From Polycyclovorans sp002706265 (GTDB lineage Bacteria; Pseudomonadota; Gammaproteobacteria; Nevskiales; Nevskiaceae), in assembly GCA_963973915.1 (NCBI GenBank), contig CAXBBM010000010.1, positions 56,607 through 120,606 of the forward strand: a stretch of 64,000 bases of DNA, written 5' to 3'. Numbering within the stretch: the stretch's first letter is position 1; every line of letters starts with the position of its first letter. This document shows, in pieces, positions 45,253 to 54,798 of this stretch. Below the pieces are notes generated by a model. It searched no databases. It had not been told where the DNA came from and saw only the letters and a list, made by a program, of their open reading frames with translations. A program made the position numbers and the translations under genes.

Positions 45253-46418
45253 CCGCGCATCCCGGCCAGATAGCGCAACCACTGCTCGGCGGCGCGGCGC
45301 TGGCCCGCGTCAGCCCGGGCCCGCTCGAAGGCACGTTGGGCCAATGCCCGGTCGTTCTGCTCGTAGGCCGCCATGCCCAGCAGCAGCGCGGCGTCGCCTT
45401 CAAGACGCTGGGTCTCGCGGCCCAGGGTGTCCATCACCGCCGCCCAGTCGTGGCGCTGCACGTGCACCTGCGCCAGCCGCAGTCGCGCCGCCGCGGTGTC
45501 CTGAACGGCAAGGCGCCGCGTCAGGGTGCGCACGGCGCGGTCATACTCACGGGCCTCGATCCAGGCGTCGGCCAGACTGTCGAGCAGCGGCGCGTCGGCC
45601 TCGACCTGCCGCGCGTCCAGCGCCGCGGTCAGCAACTCACCGGCCTTGTAGGGCACCCCGAGCGCGCGATAGAGCTGGGCAAGATTGCGCAGCGCGCGCG
45701 GCTCGGCGATCAGGCCGTGCCGATGGGCCAGCGCCAGTACCGCCAGGGCCTGCGGCTGCTTTCCCAGCTCGTGGTAGACGCCCGACAGCTGCTGCCAGTA
45801 CGTGCGCGACTCGGGCGCACGGCTGACCAGGGTGAGCAAGGTCTCGGCAGCGGCGGACCAGGCTTCCAGACCGTAGTCGACGGCCAATTGCAGCTCCAGC
45901 CAGCCCAGCGGCGGCGTCTCACGTCGCGCCATTGCGGCGGCCAGAGGCGGGCGCGCTTGCCGGTACTGCTGGGCGGCCACATGTGCCGAGGCGAGCATCA
46001 CCTGGGCTTCGACCACCGCCAGATCTCCGGCCTGGGTGAGGTAGGCGGTCAGCACCTCGATGGCGCGGGGCATCTGGCCCTCGACGTACAACAACTGGCC
46101 CAGCGCCAGTCGCGATTGCAGGGCGGCGGGCTCGGGCAGTTGGCCGTAATCCAGCGCCTGCTGCAGACGCTGGATGGCCGCACGATTGTCCGGCACGGCG
46201 GCCAGGGCGAAGCCTTGTACCTGGCGGATCAAGGCACGTTCGCTGTCGTGCTCGGCACGGGCGAAACGCGCTTCCAGCAGCTCGTTGGCCGCCCGCGCGT
46301 CGCCCTCGGCCAAGAGCGCCTGGGCGCGCTCCAGCTGCCGAAACGCCGTCTCGCTGAGCGTGGTGGCCGCGGCCGGCCACACCAGCCCCAGCAACAGCAA
46401 CAGGGCCCAGCGGCTCAT
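45249..46418 (-). CDS. TPR-repeat periplasmic protein of the TonB2 operon
   Basis: A 389-residue exported protein with a signal peptide (about 1-19, ending WPAAATT) and successive TPR-like helical hairpins (for example FRQLERAQALLAEGDARAAN, VYHELGKQPQALAVLALA, SLADAWIEAREYDRAV). A TPR protein often follows tonB in TtpC-type operons. It probably supports assembly of the energy-transduction complex; the exact role is unknown. The ATG overlaps the end of tonB. Confidence 0.8.
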   Translation of the reverse strand: MSRWALLLLLGLVWPAAATTLSETAFRQLERAQALLAEGDARAANELLEARFARAEHDSERALIRQVQGFALAAVPDNRAAIQRLQQALDYGQLPEPAALQSRLALGQLLYVEGQMPRAIEVLTAYLTQAGDLAVVEAQVMLASAHVAAQQYRQARPPLAAAMARRETPPLGWLELQLAVDYGLEAWSAAAETLLTLVSRAPESRTYWQQLSGVYHELGKQPQALAVLALAHRHGLIAEPRALRNLAQLYRALGVPYKAGELLTAALDARQVEADAPLLDSLADAWIEAREYDRAVRTLTRRLAVQDTAAARLRLAQVHVQRHDWAAVMDTLGRETQRLEGDAALLLGMAAYEQNDRALAQRAFERARADAGQRRAAEQWLRYLAGMRG

Positions 46419-47068
46419 CGCGACTCCAGGGTGAAGACGATGTCGTAGGTCCCGGTCTGCGTCACCGGCTCACCGCCGACAATGCGCGGCCGAAACTGGC
46501 TTTGGCGCGCCGAGCGCAGGGCCGCCTGTTCAAAATAGCCGCGTGGCTCCGCCTTGACGATGCGCGCGTCCTGCACCCGTCCGTCTGGCCCCACGGTGAC
46601 CTGTAGGGTCACCACACCGGTGATGCCGGCACGCGCCGCTGCGCGTGGATACTGCGGCGGGACACGCACCAGCGGCACCAGCTCGGCATCGCCGCCACCG
46701 CCACCGCCGCCCGCCGCAGGCGTGAACTCGCCAATGAAAGGCCCGCCCTTGAGGTTGGGCGCCACGGCCAGGGCCTGTTGCCCCGGCACGGCCAGTGCCG
46801 CAGGCGCGGTCGGCGCTTGCGCCTTGACGTTGATGCGGGGCGGGGTCGGCGGGCGCTCGGGCGGTGGCGGGCGCTCCGGACGCACCCGCTGACGTGTTTC
46901 AAGGGCTTCCTGGCGCTGCACCCGCACGAAGTCGATGGTCGGCAAGGCGGTGACCTCGGCGCGCCGCGCCTCGCCGCCCAGCACCAGCTGGCACATGACC
47001 CAGAACAGACCGAAGCTTATGAGCGACGCACCCAGCAGGGCCACGCCGTTGCGCATCGCTGCAGTCAC
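46415..47068 (-). CDS. tonB2: TonB-family energy transducer (TonB2-type)
   Basis: A 217-residue protein: one N-terminal membrane helix (about 8-30), a proline-rich periplasmic spacer (RPERPPPPERPPTPPR) and the C-terminal TonB fold with PPQYPRAAARAGITGVVTLQ and the YFEQAALRSARQSQFRP end. It passes proton-motive force to outer-membrane receptors. A glycine run (about 118-125) precedes the C-terminal domain. The GTG at 47068 overlaps the exbD stop; the ATG at 47056 is the alternative. Short length and operon context indicate the TonB2 type. Confidence 0.9.
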   Translation of the reverse strand: MTAAMRNGVALLGASLISFGLFWVMCQLVLGGEARRAEVTALPTIDFVRVQRQEALETRQRVRPERPPPPERPPTPPRINVKAQAPTAPAALAVPGQQALAVAPNLKGGPFIGEFTPAAGGGGGGGDAELVPLVRVPPQYPRAAARAGITGVVTLQVTVGPDGRVQDARIVKAEPRGYFEQAALRSARQSQFRPRIVGGEPVTQTGTYDIVFTLESR

Positions 47069-47475
47069 CTGCCGCCGCCTTCACTGGCGGCGATGGAAAT
47101 CTGCGCGATGCCGCCCAGCCGCACCTGGTCCATGACCTGCACCAGCTGGCCGGTGGCTGCGCCAGTGTCGGCGACGATCACTACCGAGGCCTCGGGGCTT
47201 TCCACCCGCAGCCGCTCGATGTTGGCGCGTATGGCGCGCAGGTCCACCTGGCGCCGGTCCATCCACACTTCGCCATTGGCGCGCAGCGCGATCAGGATCG
47301 ATCCCTGCTCCTGACGGGTCGCCGTGTCGGCGCTGGGCCGGTTGACGTCCACCCCGGTTTCTTTCACGAACGAGGTGGTGACGATGAAGAAGATCAACAT
47401 GATGAACACGACATCGAGCATCGGCGTCAGGTCGATGGCGGCATCTTCTTCGGTGCGCAGGCGGTGCTTGGACAT
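47065..47475 (-). CDS. exbD2: Biopolymer transport protein ExbD
   Basis: A 136-residue ExbD/TolR-family protein. It begins MSKHRLRTEEDAAIDLTPMLD; the membrane helix follows (VVFIMLIFFIVTT) with the conserved Asp of TPMLDVVF, which carries the proton. The periplasmic domain (SILIALRANGEVWMD and VVIVADTGA) is complete. Its ATG overlaps the exbB stop by one base. Confidence 0.92.
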   Translation of the reverse strand: MSKHRLRTEEDAAIDLTPMLDVVFIMLIFFIVTTSFVKETGVDVNRPSADTATRQEQGSILIALRANGEVWMDRRQVDLRAIRANIERLRVESPEASVVIVADTGAATGQLVQVMDQVRLGGIAQISIAASEGGGR

Positions 47476-48011
47476 CAGTAGGTCACCATCTGGTCGTGCA
47501 GGTGGTGCCGGGCGCGCTGCACGCGCTGCTCCAACCGCGAAACGAAATACAGGCCCGAGATGGCGATCACCATGCCGGCCATGGTGGGCAAGGTGGCGGC
47601 ACTGATGCCCGCCGCCATGGCGCGGGCATTGCCGGTGCCCAGCACCGCCATGACATGAAACACGTGAATCATGCCGGTGACCGTGCCGAGCAGGCCCATC
47701 ATGGGACACAAGGCCACCAGCGCCTTGATCAGCGGCAGCCGGGCACGCCAGTGACGTTGCGCTTCAGACACCCGGCGCTGCTTGATCTTGTGGGCCTGCC
47801 AACTGTGATGGTCGGGCCGCGACTGCCAGTCGTCCATGCAGTGCCGCACGTCTTCCGGCATCTGCCAGCGGTAATACATCAGCCGCTCCAGTATCAGCGT
47901 CCACAACACCACGGCCAGCACCAGCAGGGCGTAGACCACCGGCCCGCCTGCATTGAGGAAGGTGAGCACCGCCTGCAGCGGATTCGCGCCCTCAAACACC
48001 GTCGCCAGCAC
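47475..48011 (-). CDS. exbB2: MotA/TolQ/ExbB proton channel family protein ExbB
   Basis: A 178-residue ExbB-type channel protein with three predicted helices: residues about 24-42, and the pair carrying MGLLGTVTGMIHVF and ATLPTMAGMVIAI. The GLLGTVTGMI motif is the family signature. It overlaps the preceding large ExbB-like gene by 20 bases. It forms the proton channel with ExbD. Confidence 0.92.
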   Translation of the reverse strand: MLATVFEGANPLQAVLTFLNAGGPVVYALLVLAVVLWTLILERLMYYRWQMPEDVRHCMDDWQSRPDHHSWQAHKIKQRRVSEAQRHWRARLPLIKALVALCPMMGLLGTVTGMIHVFHVMAVLGTGNARAMAAGISAATLPTMAGMVIAISGLYFVSRLEQRVQRARHHLHDQMVTY

Positions 48012-49392
48012 CGTCGCTGGCCAGGCCTTGCGGGCGCCGCTCTGACTGCTCGGCGATCAATCCGGCCGATTCTTCCTCCAGCACCTGGATCAAGGCCTTG
48101 CTGCGGGCGTTGAGCATGGCGTGCAGCAGCACCATGGGAATCGCCACGATCAGCCCCTGAACGGTGGTCATCAACGCCTGGGAGATGCCGCCGGCCATCA
48201 GCTTCGGGTCGCCGGTGCCAAACAGAGTGATCTGCTGGAAGGTGAGAATCATGCCGGTGACGGTGCCCAGCAGACCGAGCAACGGCGCCACTGCGGCCAG
48301 AATCTTCAACCAGACCAGCCGCGCCTCCAGCGCCGGCACTTCGCGCAGCACCGCATCGTCGAGCTTGAGCTCCAGCGTTTCGGGCGCCAGATCAGGTTGC
48401 TGCGTGTACACCCGCAACACCCGGCCCAGCGGGTTGTCAGGGGTCGGGCTGGCAATGGCCTTGCGCTGTCGGCGCATTCGCGCACCCACCCTGGCCAGCA
48501 CGAAGAAGCGCTCCACCGCCAGCACCCCACCGGCAAGACCCAGCGCCATGATCACCGCACCCACCCAGCCGCCGGAGCGGATGCGCTCGCCCAGACGCGG
48601 GGTCTGCACCAGCACGCCCAGCAGGGCGCCGCGCGAGGGGTCGACATCGACCCGCTGCACCGCGCCCACCGGCGCTTCGCTCAAGGCCTCGGCCCGCTGC
48701 CGCAGCGCCCGCGGGGGCTGCGCAGGCAGGGCGGTGAAGGCCTCGGCAGCCGGCTCGCGCACCAGAAAACGATCGTCCGCGATGGCCGTGAACGGCCCCA
48801 CCCGCACCACCTCGGTGTCACTGACCGCCCCGCTGGCGTCGATGACGGGCGCCACGAAACGCGACACCTTGCCGGTGGCGACGATTTCCTGCATCAAGTC
48901 CAACCAGAGTTGCTCAAGGGCCTCGGCCGATGGCAGCGCCGTGGCCGAGGCCAGGCGATCGAGGCGAGCCTGCCGCGCAGGGTGCTCCAGGGTGACAATC
49001 GAGTTCTGCGATTGCGACGCAAAGTCGCCGGCCACCTGCCGCACCACCCCAAATACCTCGCCCAGATTGCCGCTGCGCGCGTCGAGCTGCGCCTGGCGCT
49101 CGGTCAGCGCCGCTTCGTTCCGGTCGAACTCTGCAAGTAGGGCCTCGCTGCGCGCCACGGCCGCATCACGGCGCCGCTGTGCTTCGCGCGTTTCTGCAGC
49201 GCGCGCATCGCGCGCCTCACGAAAGCGCTGCACGCGCGCCTCGAGCGTCTCTGCATCGTTGGCCCGAGCCTCGCGGGTCTTCTGCAATAAGGCATCCAGA
49301 TCCTGCGGCTGCGCCTGGGCAGGGCCCGCGAGCGCGGCGACCAGCACCAAGGTGACGGCAATCAGGCCGCCGTAGGCGCGCGGCGGCGTCAT
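47992..49392 (-). CDS. Large ExbB-like protein of the TtpC type
   Basis: A 466-residue protein with a signal peptide (about 1-27), a long periplasmic coiled-coil domain (about 30-130) rich in Arg/Glu/Ala, a globular part, and a C-terminal TolQ/ExbB membrane domain (LLGLLGTVTGMILTF, LMTTVQGLIVAIPMV). This is the layout of TtpC, an additional ExbB-like subunit of Vibrio/Shewanella TonB2 systems. It begins with an ATGA overlap to the DUF3450 gene. Confidence 0.88.
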   Translation of the reverse strand: MTPPRAYGGLIAVTLVLVAALAGPAQAQPQDLDALLQKTREARANDAETLEARVQRFREARDARAAETREAQRRRDAAVARSEALLAEFDRNEAALTERQAQLDARSGNLGEVFGVVRQVAGDFASQSQNSIVTLEHPARQARLDRLASATALPSAEALEQLWLDLMQEIVATGKVSRFVAPVIDASGAVSDTEVVRVGPFTAIADDRFLVREPAAEAFTALPAQPPRALRQRAEALSEAPVGAVQRVDVDPSRGALLGVLVQTPRLGERIRSGGWVGAVIMALGLAGGVLAVERFFVLARVGARMRRQRKAIASPTPDNPLGRVLRVYTQQPDLAPETLELKLDDAVLREVPALEARLVWLKILAAVAPLLGLLGTVTGMILTFQQITLFGTGDPKLMAGGISQALMTTVQGLIVAIPMVLLHAMLNARSKALIQVLEEESAGLIAEQSERRPQGLASDGAGDGV

Positions 49393-50186
49393 GGCGCACT
49401 TCCGGCTGACACCAAGGCCGGCACCTGCACCCAGTCGGGCGCCACCTGCCGCCGTGCGACCTTGAGCCCTTGACGCACCGCATTGCGGTAATCGGCGTCG
49501 ACGACGAAGGTCTGATCCGGGGCAGACCAGTAGCCGGCTTCGCTGCCGTCAAGACTCAGGTACAGCAAGGCAACCCGCCCCACGCGCAGGAACTCCACCT
49601 GCCGGGCCGCCTCGCCCGGCAATGCGCCCTGATACGCCTCCAGCGTGCGCCCATATTCGGCCTCGACCTGATAGGCCTCCAGAATGCGGCGGTACTTCTC
49701 TGCAACGGTGACATCGGCACGATCAAGCATCGCCGCCAAGTCAGCGACGCGACGCGCACGCTCCTCTTCAAGAAACGGAACGTCGGCCGCCACGATCTGC
49801 GGGAGGGTGTCGATCATGCGTTGCATCAGCGGCATCACCTCGCGCGCGGTGGCTTCGATCTGGCCGAGCTGCGTGTCCAACGACGCAAGTGCGTCACGCT
49901 GGGCCTCGACCTGACGCGTCAATTGCTCGTTATAACGGCGCACCGCCGCCTCTTCCTGCAGCAAGGCGCGGTAGTCCGCCATCGCCTGACGGGTTTCTTC
50001 GTCCAGCGCGTTGATCCGGTCCTGGCCTTTTGCAGCGGCGTTCTGCGACGACACCTGGGTGTCGACGGCCTGCTCGAGCACCGCCCGGCTGCCCTGCGCG
50101 GAAACGCCCGCGGCCACACCCATTACGAGCATGAAAACGCCGCAGCATGCGGCGCGCTTACCAATGACAACCATTCTCATCTGCAT
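49389..50186 (-). CDS. DUF3450 periplasmic coiled-coil protein
   Basis: A 265-residue exported protein with a signal peptide (about 1-30, ending GVSAQG), a coiled-coil (about 48-110, TRQAMADYRALLQEEAAVRR, QVEAQRDALASLDTQ) and a globular C-terminal part with the YLSLDGSEAGYW segment that typifies DUF3450. The family is encoded with TtpC/TonB2 operons and is probably a periplasmic accessory. It is the first gene of this operon. Three in-frame ATG codons lie within its first five codons; none has a clear ribosome site. Confidence 0.85.
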   Translation of the reverse strand: MQMRMVVIGKRAACCGVFMLVMGVAAGVSAQGSRAVLEQAVDTQVSSQNAAAKGQDRINALDEETRQAMADYRALLQEEAAVRRYNEQLTRQVEAQRDALASLDTQLGQIEATAREVMPLMQRMIDTLPQIVAADVPFLEEERARRVADLAAMLDRADVTVAEKYRRILEAYQVEAEYGRTLEAYQGALPGEAARQVEFLRVGRVALLYLSLDGSEAGYWSAPDQTFVVDADYRNAVRQGLKVARRQVAPDWVQVPALVSAGSAP

Positions 50187-50254
50187 TCAGCGAGTGTACC
50201 GAACTGTGCGGCGATGCGGTGATTTCGATTGCCCTACTTTGCGCATCGTCAGGC

Positions 50255-50283
50255 AAAAAAAAGCACCCTCGCGGGTGCTTTTT
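50255..50283 (-). terminator. Terminator of the ribosomal protein operon
   Basis: GCACCC (50263-50268), loop TCGC, GGGTGC (50273-50278), with eight A on the left giving a U-run for the minus-strand transcript after rplQ, and five T on the right. Confidence 0.92.
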
Positions 50284-50299
50284 CAACGAAGGCGCTGCA

Positions 50300-50698
50300 T
50301 CAGGCCGGGTCGCTGACGTCCGGTGCGTCGGCAGCGTCCGTGCGGCGATCCACCAGCTCGATGTAGGCCATCGGCGCGTTGTCACCGGCACGGAACCCGC
50401 AGCGCATGACGCGGGTATAACCGCCCGGCCGGGAGGCGCACCGCGGACCAAGGTCGAGGAACAGTTTCTGCACTGCATCACGGTCACGCAGGCGCGCGAA
50501 CACCAGCCGACGGTTGTGCACGCTGTCGGTCTTGGCGCGGGCGATCAGGGGCTCGGCGAAGCGCCGCAGTTCCTTGGCCTTGGGCACCGTGGTCTTGATC
50601 ATCTCGTGCTTGATGAGCGCAACCGCGATCGACTGCATCGTCGCTTTACGGTGGCTGGGGCTACGCCCGAAGGCACGGCCAGACAAATTGTGACGCAT
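50300..50698 (-). CDS. rplQ: 50S ribosomal protein L17
   Basis: A 132-residue L17 (E. coli 127): starts MRHNLSGRAFGRSPSHRKA with the KELRRFAEPLI block, and has a short unusual acidic tail (DRRTDAADAPDVS). L17 lies near the exit-tunnel side of the large subunit. Last gene of the operon, 30 bases after rpoA, followed by the terminator. Confidence 0.98.
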   Translation of the reverse strand: MRHNLSGRAFGRSPSHRKATMQSIAVALIKHEMIKTTVPKAKELRRFAEPLIARAKTDSVHNRRLVFARLRDRDAVQKLFLDLGPRCASRPGGYTRVMRCGFRAGDNAPMAYIELVDRRTDAADAPDVSDPA

Positions 50699-50728
50699 GG
50701 GTTATTTCCTTAACGATTCACGAAACGA

Positions 50729-51709
50729 TCAAGCGGTCGCTTTGGGCGATGACCAGTTTTCAAGTTGCATCCCCAACGACAACTCATGGGCGCGCAGTGC
50801 GTCCTTGATTTCGTTGAGCGATTTCTTGCCGAGGTTGGGTGTTTTCATCAGTTCAATCTCGGTCCGCTGCACCAGATCACCGATGTAATACAGATTTTCA
50901 GCCTTGAGGCAGTTGGCAGACCGCACCGTCAGCTCAAGGTCGTCAATCGGACGGAACAGGATCGCCGGCAGGTCGTTACCGCCCTGCGCAACCGCCTGCG
51001 TCGTCACTTCTGCTTCGAGGTCGACGAACACAGAAAGCTGTTCGCGCAGGATGCGGGCGGCCAGACGCACGGCCTCACCCGGATCGACGCTGCCGTTGGT
51101 GTCGACGTCAAGCACCAGTTTGTCGAGGTCGGTGCGCTGCGCAACGCGTGCGCGCTCGACGCTGTAGCTGACACGACGCACCGGGCTGTAGGAGGCATCG
51201 AGGCGCAGAACGCCCACACCACGACCTTCTTCCTCGCGCGCGATGCTGGTCGACGGCACATAGCCGCGGCCGCGCATCACCTTGAGGGTTGCCACCACCT
51301 TGCCGCCGGTGAGGGTGGCGAGGTGCAGGTCAGGATTGACGATTTCAACGTCATGGTCGGCCTGAATGTCACCGGCAGTGATTTCGCCGTGACCGGACTT
51401 TTCGAGGCGCAGCGTCACTTCGTCGCGGCCGTGCATGCGCACGGCGATGTTCTTCATGTTCAGCAAAATGTCCAGGACATCTTCCTGCACGCCTTCCATG
51501 GCGCCGTACTCGTGCACGACCCCGTCAATCTGCACTTCGGTCACCGCTGCGCCGGGGACCGACGACAGCAGGATGCGCCGCAACGCGTTGCCCAGGGTAT
51601 GGCCGAAGCCCCGTTCCATGGGCTCCAGGGTCACGCGAGCGCGAACGGGCGACAGACTCTCGACTTCAACGAGACGGGGCTTCAACAAATCGGCAACAAC
51701 ATTTTGCAT
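50729..51709 (-). CDS. rpoA: RNA polymerase alpha subunit
   Basis: A 326-residue alpha subunit. The N-terminal domain (RVTLEPMERGFGHTLGNALRRILLSS) directs assembly; the C-terminal domain (LTVRSANCLKAENLYYIGDLVQ, LGKKSLNEIKDAL) contacts UP elements and activators. Both domains and the linker are intact. It sits between rpsD and rplQ, the normal alpha-operon order. Confidence 0.99.
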   Translation of the reverse strand: MQNVVADLLKPRLVEVESLSPVRARVTLEPMERGFGHTLGNALRRILLSSVPGAAVTEVQIDGVVHEYGAMEGVQEDVLDILLNMKNIAVRMHGRDEVTLRLEKSGHGEITAGDIQADHDVEIVNPDLHLATLTGGKVVATLKVMRGRGYVPSTSIAREEEGRGVGVLRLDASYSPVRRVSYSVERARVAQRTDLDKLVLDVDTNGSVDPGEAVRLAARILREQLSVFVDLEAEVTTQAVAQGGNDLPAILFRPIDDLELTVRSANCLKAENLYYIGDLVQRTEIELMKTPNLGKKSLNEIKDALRAHELSLGMQLENWSSPKATA

Positions 51710-51738
51710 GGGGCAAACCTTTGTAGAGAGCGGCTGGC

Positions 51739-52359
51739 TTACTTCGAGTACAACTCGACGACCAGACTCTCGTTGATGTCAGGCAGGATCTGGTCGCGCA
51801 GCGGGACGGCCTTGAAGGTGCCCTTGAGGTCCTTCTCGCTGACGTCGACCCATTCCGGGAAGCCGATCTGCGCGGCGATCGCGAGCGATTCGGCAATACG
51901 GCCCTGCTTGTTGGCTTTCTGCGCCACTTCGACAGTGTCGCCGGCCTGCACGGTGTAGGAGGCGATGTTCACCTGCTTGCCATTGACCGCGATCGCCTTG
52001 TGGCTGACCAGCTGACGTGCTTCTGCACGCGTGCGGCCGAAGCCCATGCGATACACCACGTTGTCGAGGCGCTGCTCAAGAAGCTGCAGCAGGATGACGC
52101 CGGTGGCGCCCTTCCGCGACGAGGCCTTCTTGTAGTAGTTGAGGAACTGGCGTTCCAACACGCCGTACATCTGCTTCAGCTTCTGCTTTTCGCGCAACTG
52201 CAGGGCGTAGTCCGACAGGCGGATGCGGCGTGCGCCGTGCTGGCCTGGCGGGGTGTCGAGCTTGCACTTGCCATCCAGCGGGCGAGCGCGACTCTTCAGA
52301 AACAGGTCGGTCCCGACGCGGCGGGACAGTTTGCATTTGGGGCCGATGTAACGAGCCAT
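51739..52359 (-). CDS. rpsD: 30S ribosomal protein S4
   Basis: A 206-residue primary 16S-binding protein starting MARYIGPKCKLSRR, with the RLDNVVYRMGF block of the S4 fold and the S4 RNA-binding domain. Length equals E. coli S4. In E. coli S4 represses the alpha operon; the same order here suggests this control, and a hairpin lies before rpsM. Confidence 0.98.
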   Translation of the reverse strand: MARYIGPKCKLSRRVGTDLFLKSRARPLDGKCKLDTPPGQHGARRIRLSDYALQLREKQKLKQMYGVLERQFLNYYKKASSRKGATGVILLQLLEQRLDNVVYRMGFGRTRAEARQLVSHKAIAVNGKQVNIASYTVQAGDTVEVAQKANKQGRIAESLAIAAQIGFPEWVDVSEKDLKGTFKAVPLRDQILPDINESLVVELYSK

Positions 52360-52377
52360 AGTCTTCTTTGCCTTTTC

Positions 52378-52773
<396 letters not shown>

Positions 52774-52802
52774 AAATATGCCTTTCGTCTAAAGAGTCGC
52801 GA

Positions 52803-53159
52803 TTACTTCTTGATCGCACGACGGGGTCCCTTGCGGGTCCGTGCATTGGTGCGGGTACGCTGACCGCGCACCGGCAGACCACGGCGATGACGTAGACCGC
52901 GATAGCACCCAAGGTCCATCAGACGCTTGATGCTCATCGACACCTCTCGGCGCAGATCACCCTCGACGACGAACTTGCCGACGGCGGCGCGCAGCCGCTC
53001 GACCTCTTCTTCGGTGAGCTGACGGATCTGCACGCTTTCCGCGATGTTCGCGTCCGCACAGACCAGCTTGGCGCGCGTTGCGCCGATACCGTAGATCGCA
53101 CGCAATGCGATCACAGTGTGTTTTTTATCCGGGATGTTGACCCCCGCGATACGTGCCAT
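52803..53159 (-). CDS. rpsM: 30S ribosomal protein S13
   Basis: A 118-residue head protein beginning MARIAGVNIPDKKH, with YGIGATRAK and the basic tail RGQRTRTNARTRKGPRR that contacts P-site tRNA. Length is identical to E. coli S13. The ATG at 53159 was taken; an in-frame start upstream at 53198 would fall in the leader. Confidence 0.98.
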   Translation of the reverse strand: MARIAGVNIPDKKHTVIALRAIYGIGATRAKLVCADANIAESVQIRQLTEEEVERLRAAVGKFVVEGDLRREVSMSIKRLMDLGCYRGLRHRRGLPVRGQRTRTNARTRKGPRRAIKK

Positions 53160-53208
53160 GCGCATAACTCCTGAGACAAAAGCGCTATAGAGAAACAAAA
53201 AAGGGCGA

Positions 53209-53224
53209 GAACTCTAAAGAGTTC
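53209..53224 (-). other. Hairpin in the rpsM leader
   Basis: GAACTC and GAGTTC form a perfect 6-bp stem with a four-base loop, in the 96-bp space between rpmJ and rpsM. On the minus strand a TTTTTT run follows eight bases later. It could be a weak attenuator or part of an S4-binding leader; the pseudoknot itself was not resolved. Confidence 0.45.
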
Positions 53225-53255
53225 ACGGCCTTAAAGCAAATGAATGCCGGGGCGA

Positions 53256-53369
53256 TCAGCCCTGGCGCTGCTTGTGACGCAGATCGGTGCAGATCACCCG
53301 CACGACACCGTTACGCCGGATCACTTTGCAGTTACGGCAGATTTTTTTGACCGACGCACGAACCTTCAT
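53256..53369 (-). CDS. rpmJ: 50S ribosomal protein L36
   Basis: A 37-residue protein, MKVRASVKKICRNCKVI and so on, with the zinc ligands Cys11, Cys14, Cys27 and His32 all present; this is the zinc-binding form. E. coli L36 has 38 residues. It lies between secY and rpsM, its usual place. Confidence 0.97.
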   Translation of the reverse strand: MKVRASVKKICRNCKVIRRNGVVRVICTDLRHKQRQG

Positions 53370-53432
53370 GATCAACCCCACACAAGGAAAAACTGGTTAA
53401 GAACCGGCGAGCCGGACCCCGACAACGCCTGT

Positions 53433-54773
53433 TCAGCGCAGCGGCGTCGGTGACGAACCGGGCTTCAGATTGGCCTTCTTGAGAAGACCGTCGTATTGAT
53501 GCGACATGAGATGCGACTGCAACTGAGCCATGAAGTCCATCACGACGACAACGATGATGAGCAGCGAGGTGCCGCCCAGATAAAACGGAATGCCTGGGTA
53601 GAACGACCGCAGAATCTCCGGGAACAGACAGACTGCGGTGATGTACGCCGCGCCGACCACCGTCAGACGCGTCAGCACCGTGTCGATGAAGCGCGCCGTG
53701 TGCACGCCCGGTCGAACCCCGGGAATGAACGCCCCGCTCTTCTTCAGGTTGTCTGCCGTGTCGCGGCTGTCAAACACCAGCGCGGTATAGAAGAAGCAGA
53801 AAAAGATGATCAGCGATGCAAACAGCAGGGTGTACAGCGGACTCCCAGGCGAGAGTGCGTTCACCACCTGCTGCAGGATGCCGCCGGGGTTGTCGCCGCC
53901 GGCAAACTGCACGATCGACGCAGGAAACAGAATGATGGAGCTGGCGAAGATGGGCGGGATGACCCCGGCCATGTTGATCTTCAGCGGCAGGTGCTGGGTC
54001 TGCGCCGCAAACACCTTGCGACCCTGCTGACGCCGCGCATGATGGACGGGGATGCGCCGTTGCGCCCGTTCGAACATCACCACGCCGAAGGTGATCGCGA
54101 TCAACAGCACGAAGACGATCAGGACCACGAAGCCACTGACCGAGCCTTCACTGACCAGCTGCGCAGTACCGCCGATCGCCGCCGGGAAGCCGGCCACGAT
54201 ACCCGCAAATATGAGAATCGAGATGCCGTTGCCAATCCCACGCTCGGTGATCTGCTCACCCAGCCACATCAGGAACATGGTGCCGGCGACCAGACTGACC
54301 GACGCCACGAACAGGAACCCGATACCCGGCGCGAAGGCGACGCCGCTGCCCTGCAGCGCGTACGAAGCACCGACGGACTGGAAGGTCGCCAGCACCAGGG
54401 TCCCGTACCGGGTGTACTTGGTGATCTGACGACGACCGGACTCGCCCTCTTTCTTCAGTTCCTTGAGCGACGGCAAGGTGGCCGACAGCAGCTGCACGAT
54501 GATCGACGCACTGATGTAAGGCATCACGCCCAACGCGAACACCGACAGGCGTTCAAGCGCACCGCCCGAGAACATGTTGAACATGTCGAGGATGGTGCCG
54601 CGCTGCTGGTCGAACAGCGCTGCCATCTGCGCCGGGTCGATGCCCGGAACCGGAATGAAGCTGCCGATGCGGTAGACCAGAATGGCGCCCAGCAGAAACA
54701 GCACACGCCCGCGCACCTCAGAAATCTTGCTGAGGTCCGGAACCATGCTGTTGCCTGGAGCTTTCTTCGCCAT
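53433..54773 (-). CDS. secY: Preprotein translocase channel subunit SecY
   Basis: A 446-residue inner-membrane protein with ten predicted helices, the central pore of the Sec translocon. GRVLFLLGAILVYRIGSFIPVPG at the start, the LMWLGEQITERGIGNGIS block, and GGTSLLIIVVVVMDF near the end are as expected (E. coli 443). The C-terminal tail carries a LMSHQYDGLLKKAN segment. Confidence 0.99.
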   Translation of the reverse strand: MAKKAPGNSMVPDLSKISEVRGRVLFLLGAILVYRIGSFIPVPGIDPAQMAALFDQQRGTILDMFNMFSGGALERLSVFALGVMPYISASIIVQLLSATLPSLKELKKEGESGRRQITKYTRYGTLVLATFQSVGASYALQGSGVAFAPGIGFLFVASVSLVAGTMFLMWLGEQITERGIGNGISILIFAGIVAGFPAAIGGTAQLVSEGSVSGFVVLIVFVLLIAITFGVVMFERAQRRIPVHHARRQQGRKVFAAQTQHLPLKINMAGVIPPIFASSIILFPASIVQFAGGDNPGGILQQVVNALSPGSPLYTLLFASLIIFFCFFYTALVFDSRDTADNLKKSGAFIPGVRPGVHTARFIDTVLTRLTVVGAAYITAVCLFPEILRSFYPGIPFYLGGTSLLIIVVVVMDFMAQLQSHLMSHQYDGLLKKANLKPGSSPTPLR

Positions 54774-54798
54774 GTTTACCTTGCGCGTTGTTAGAGCG

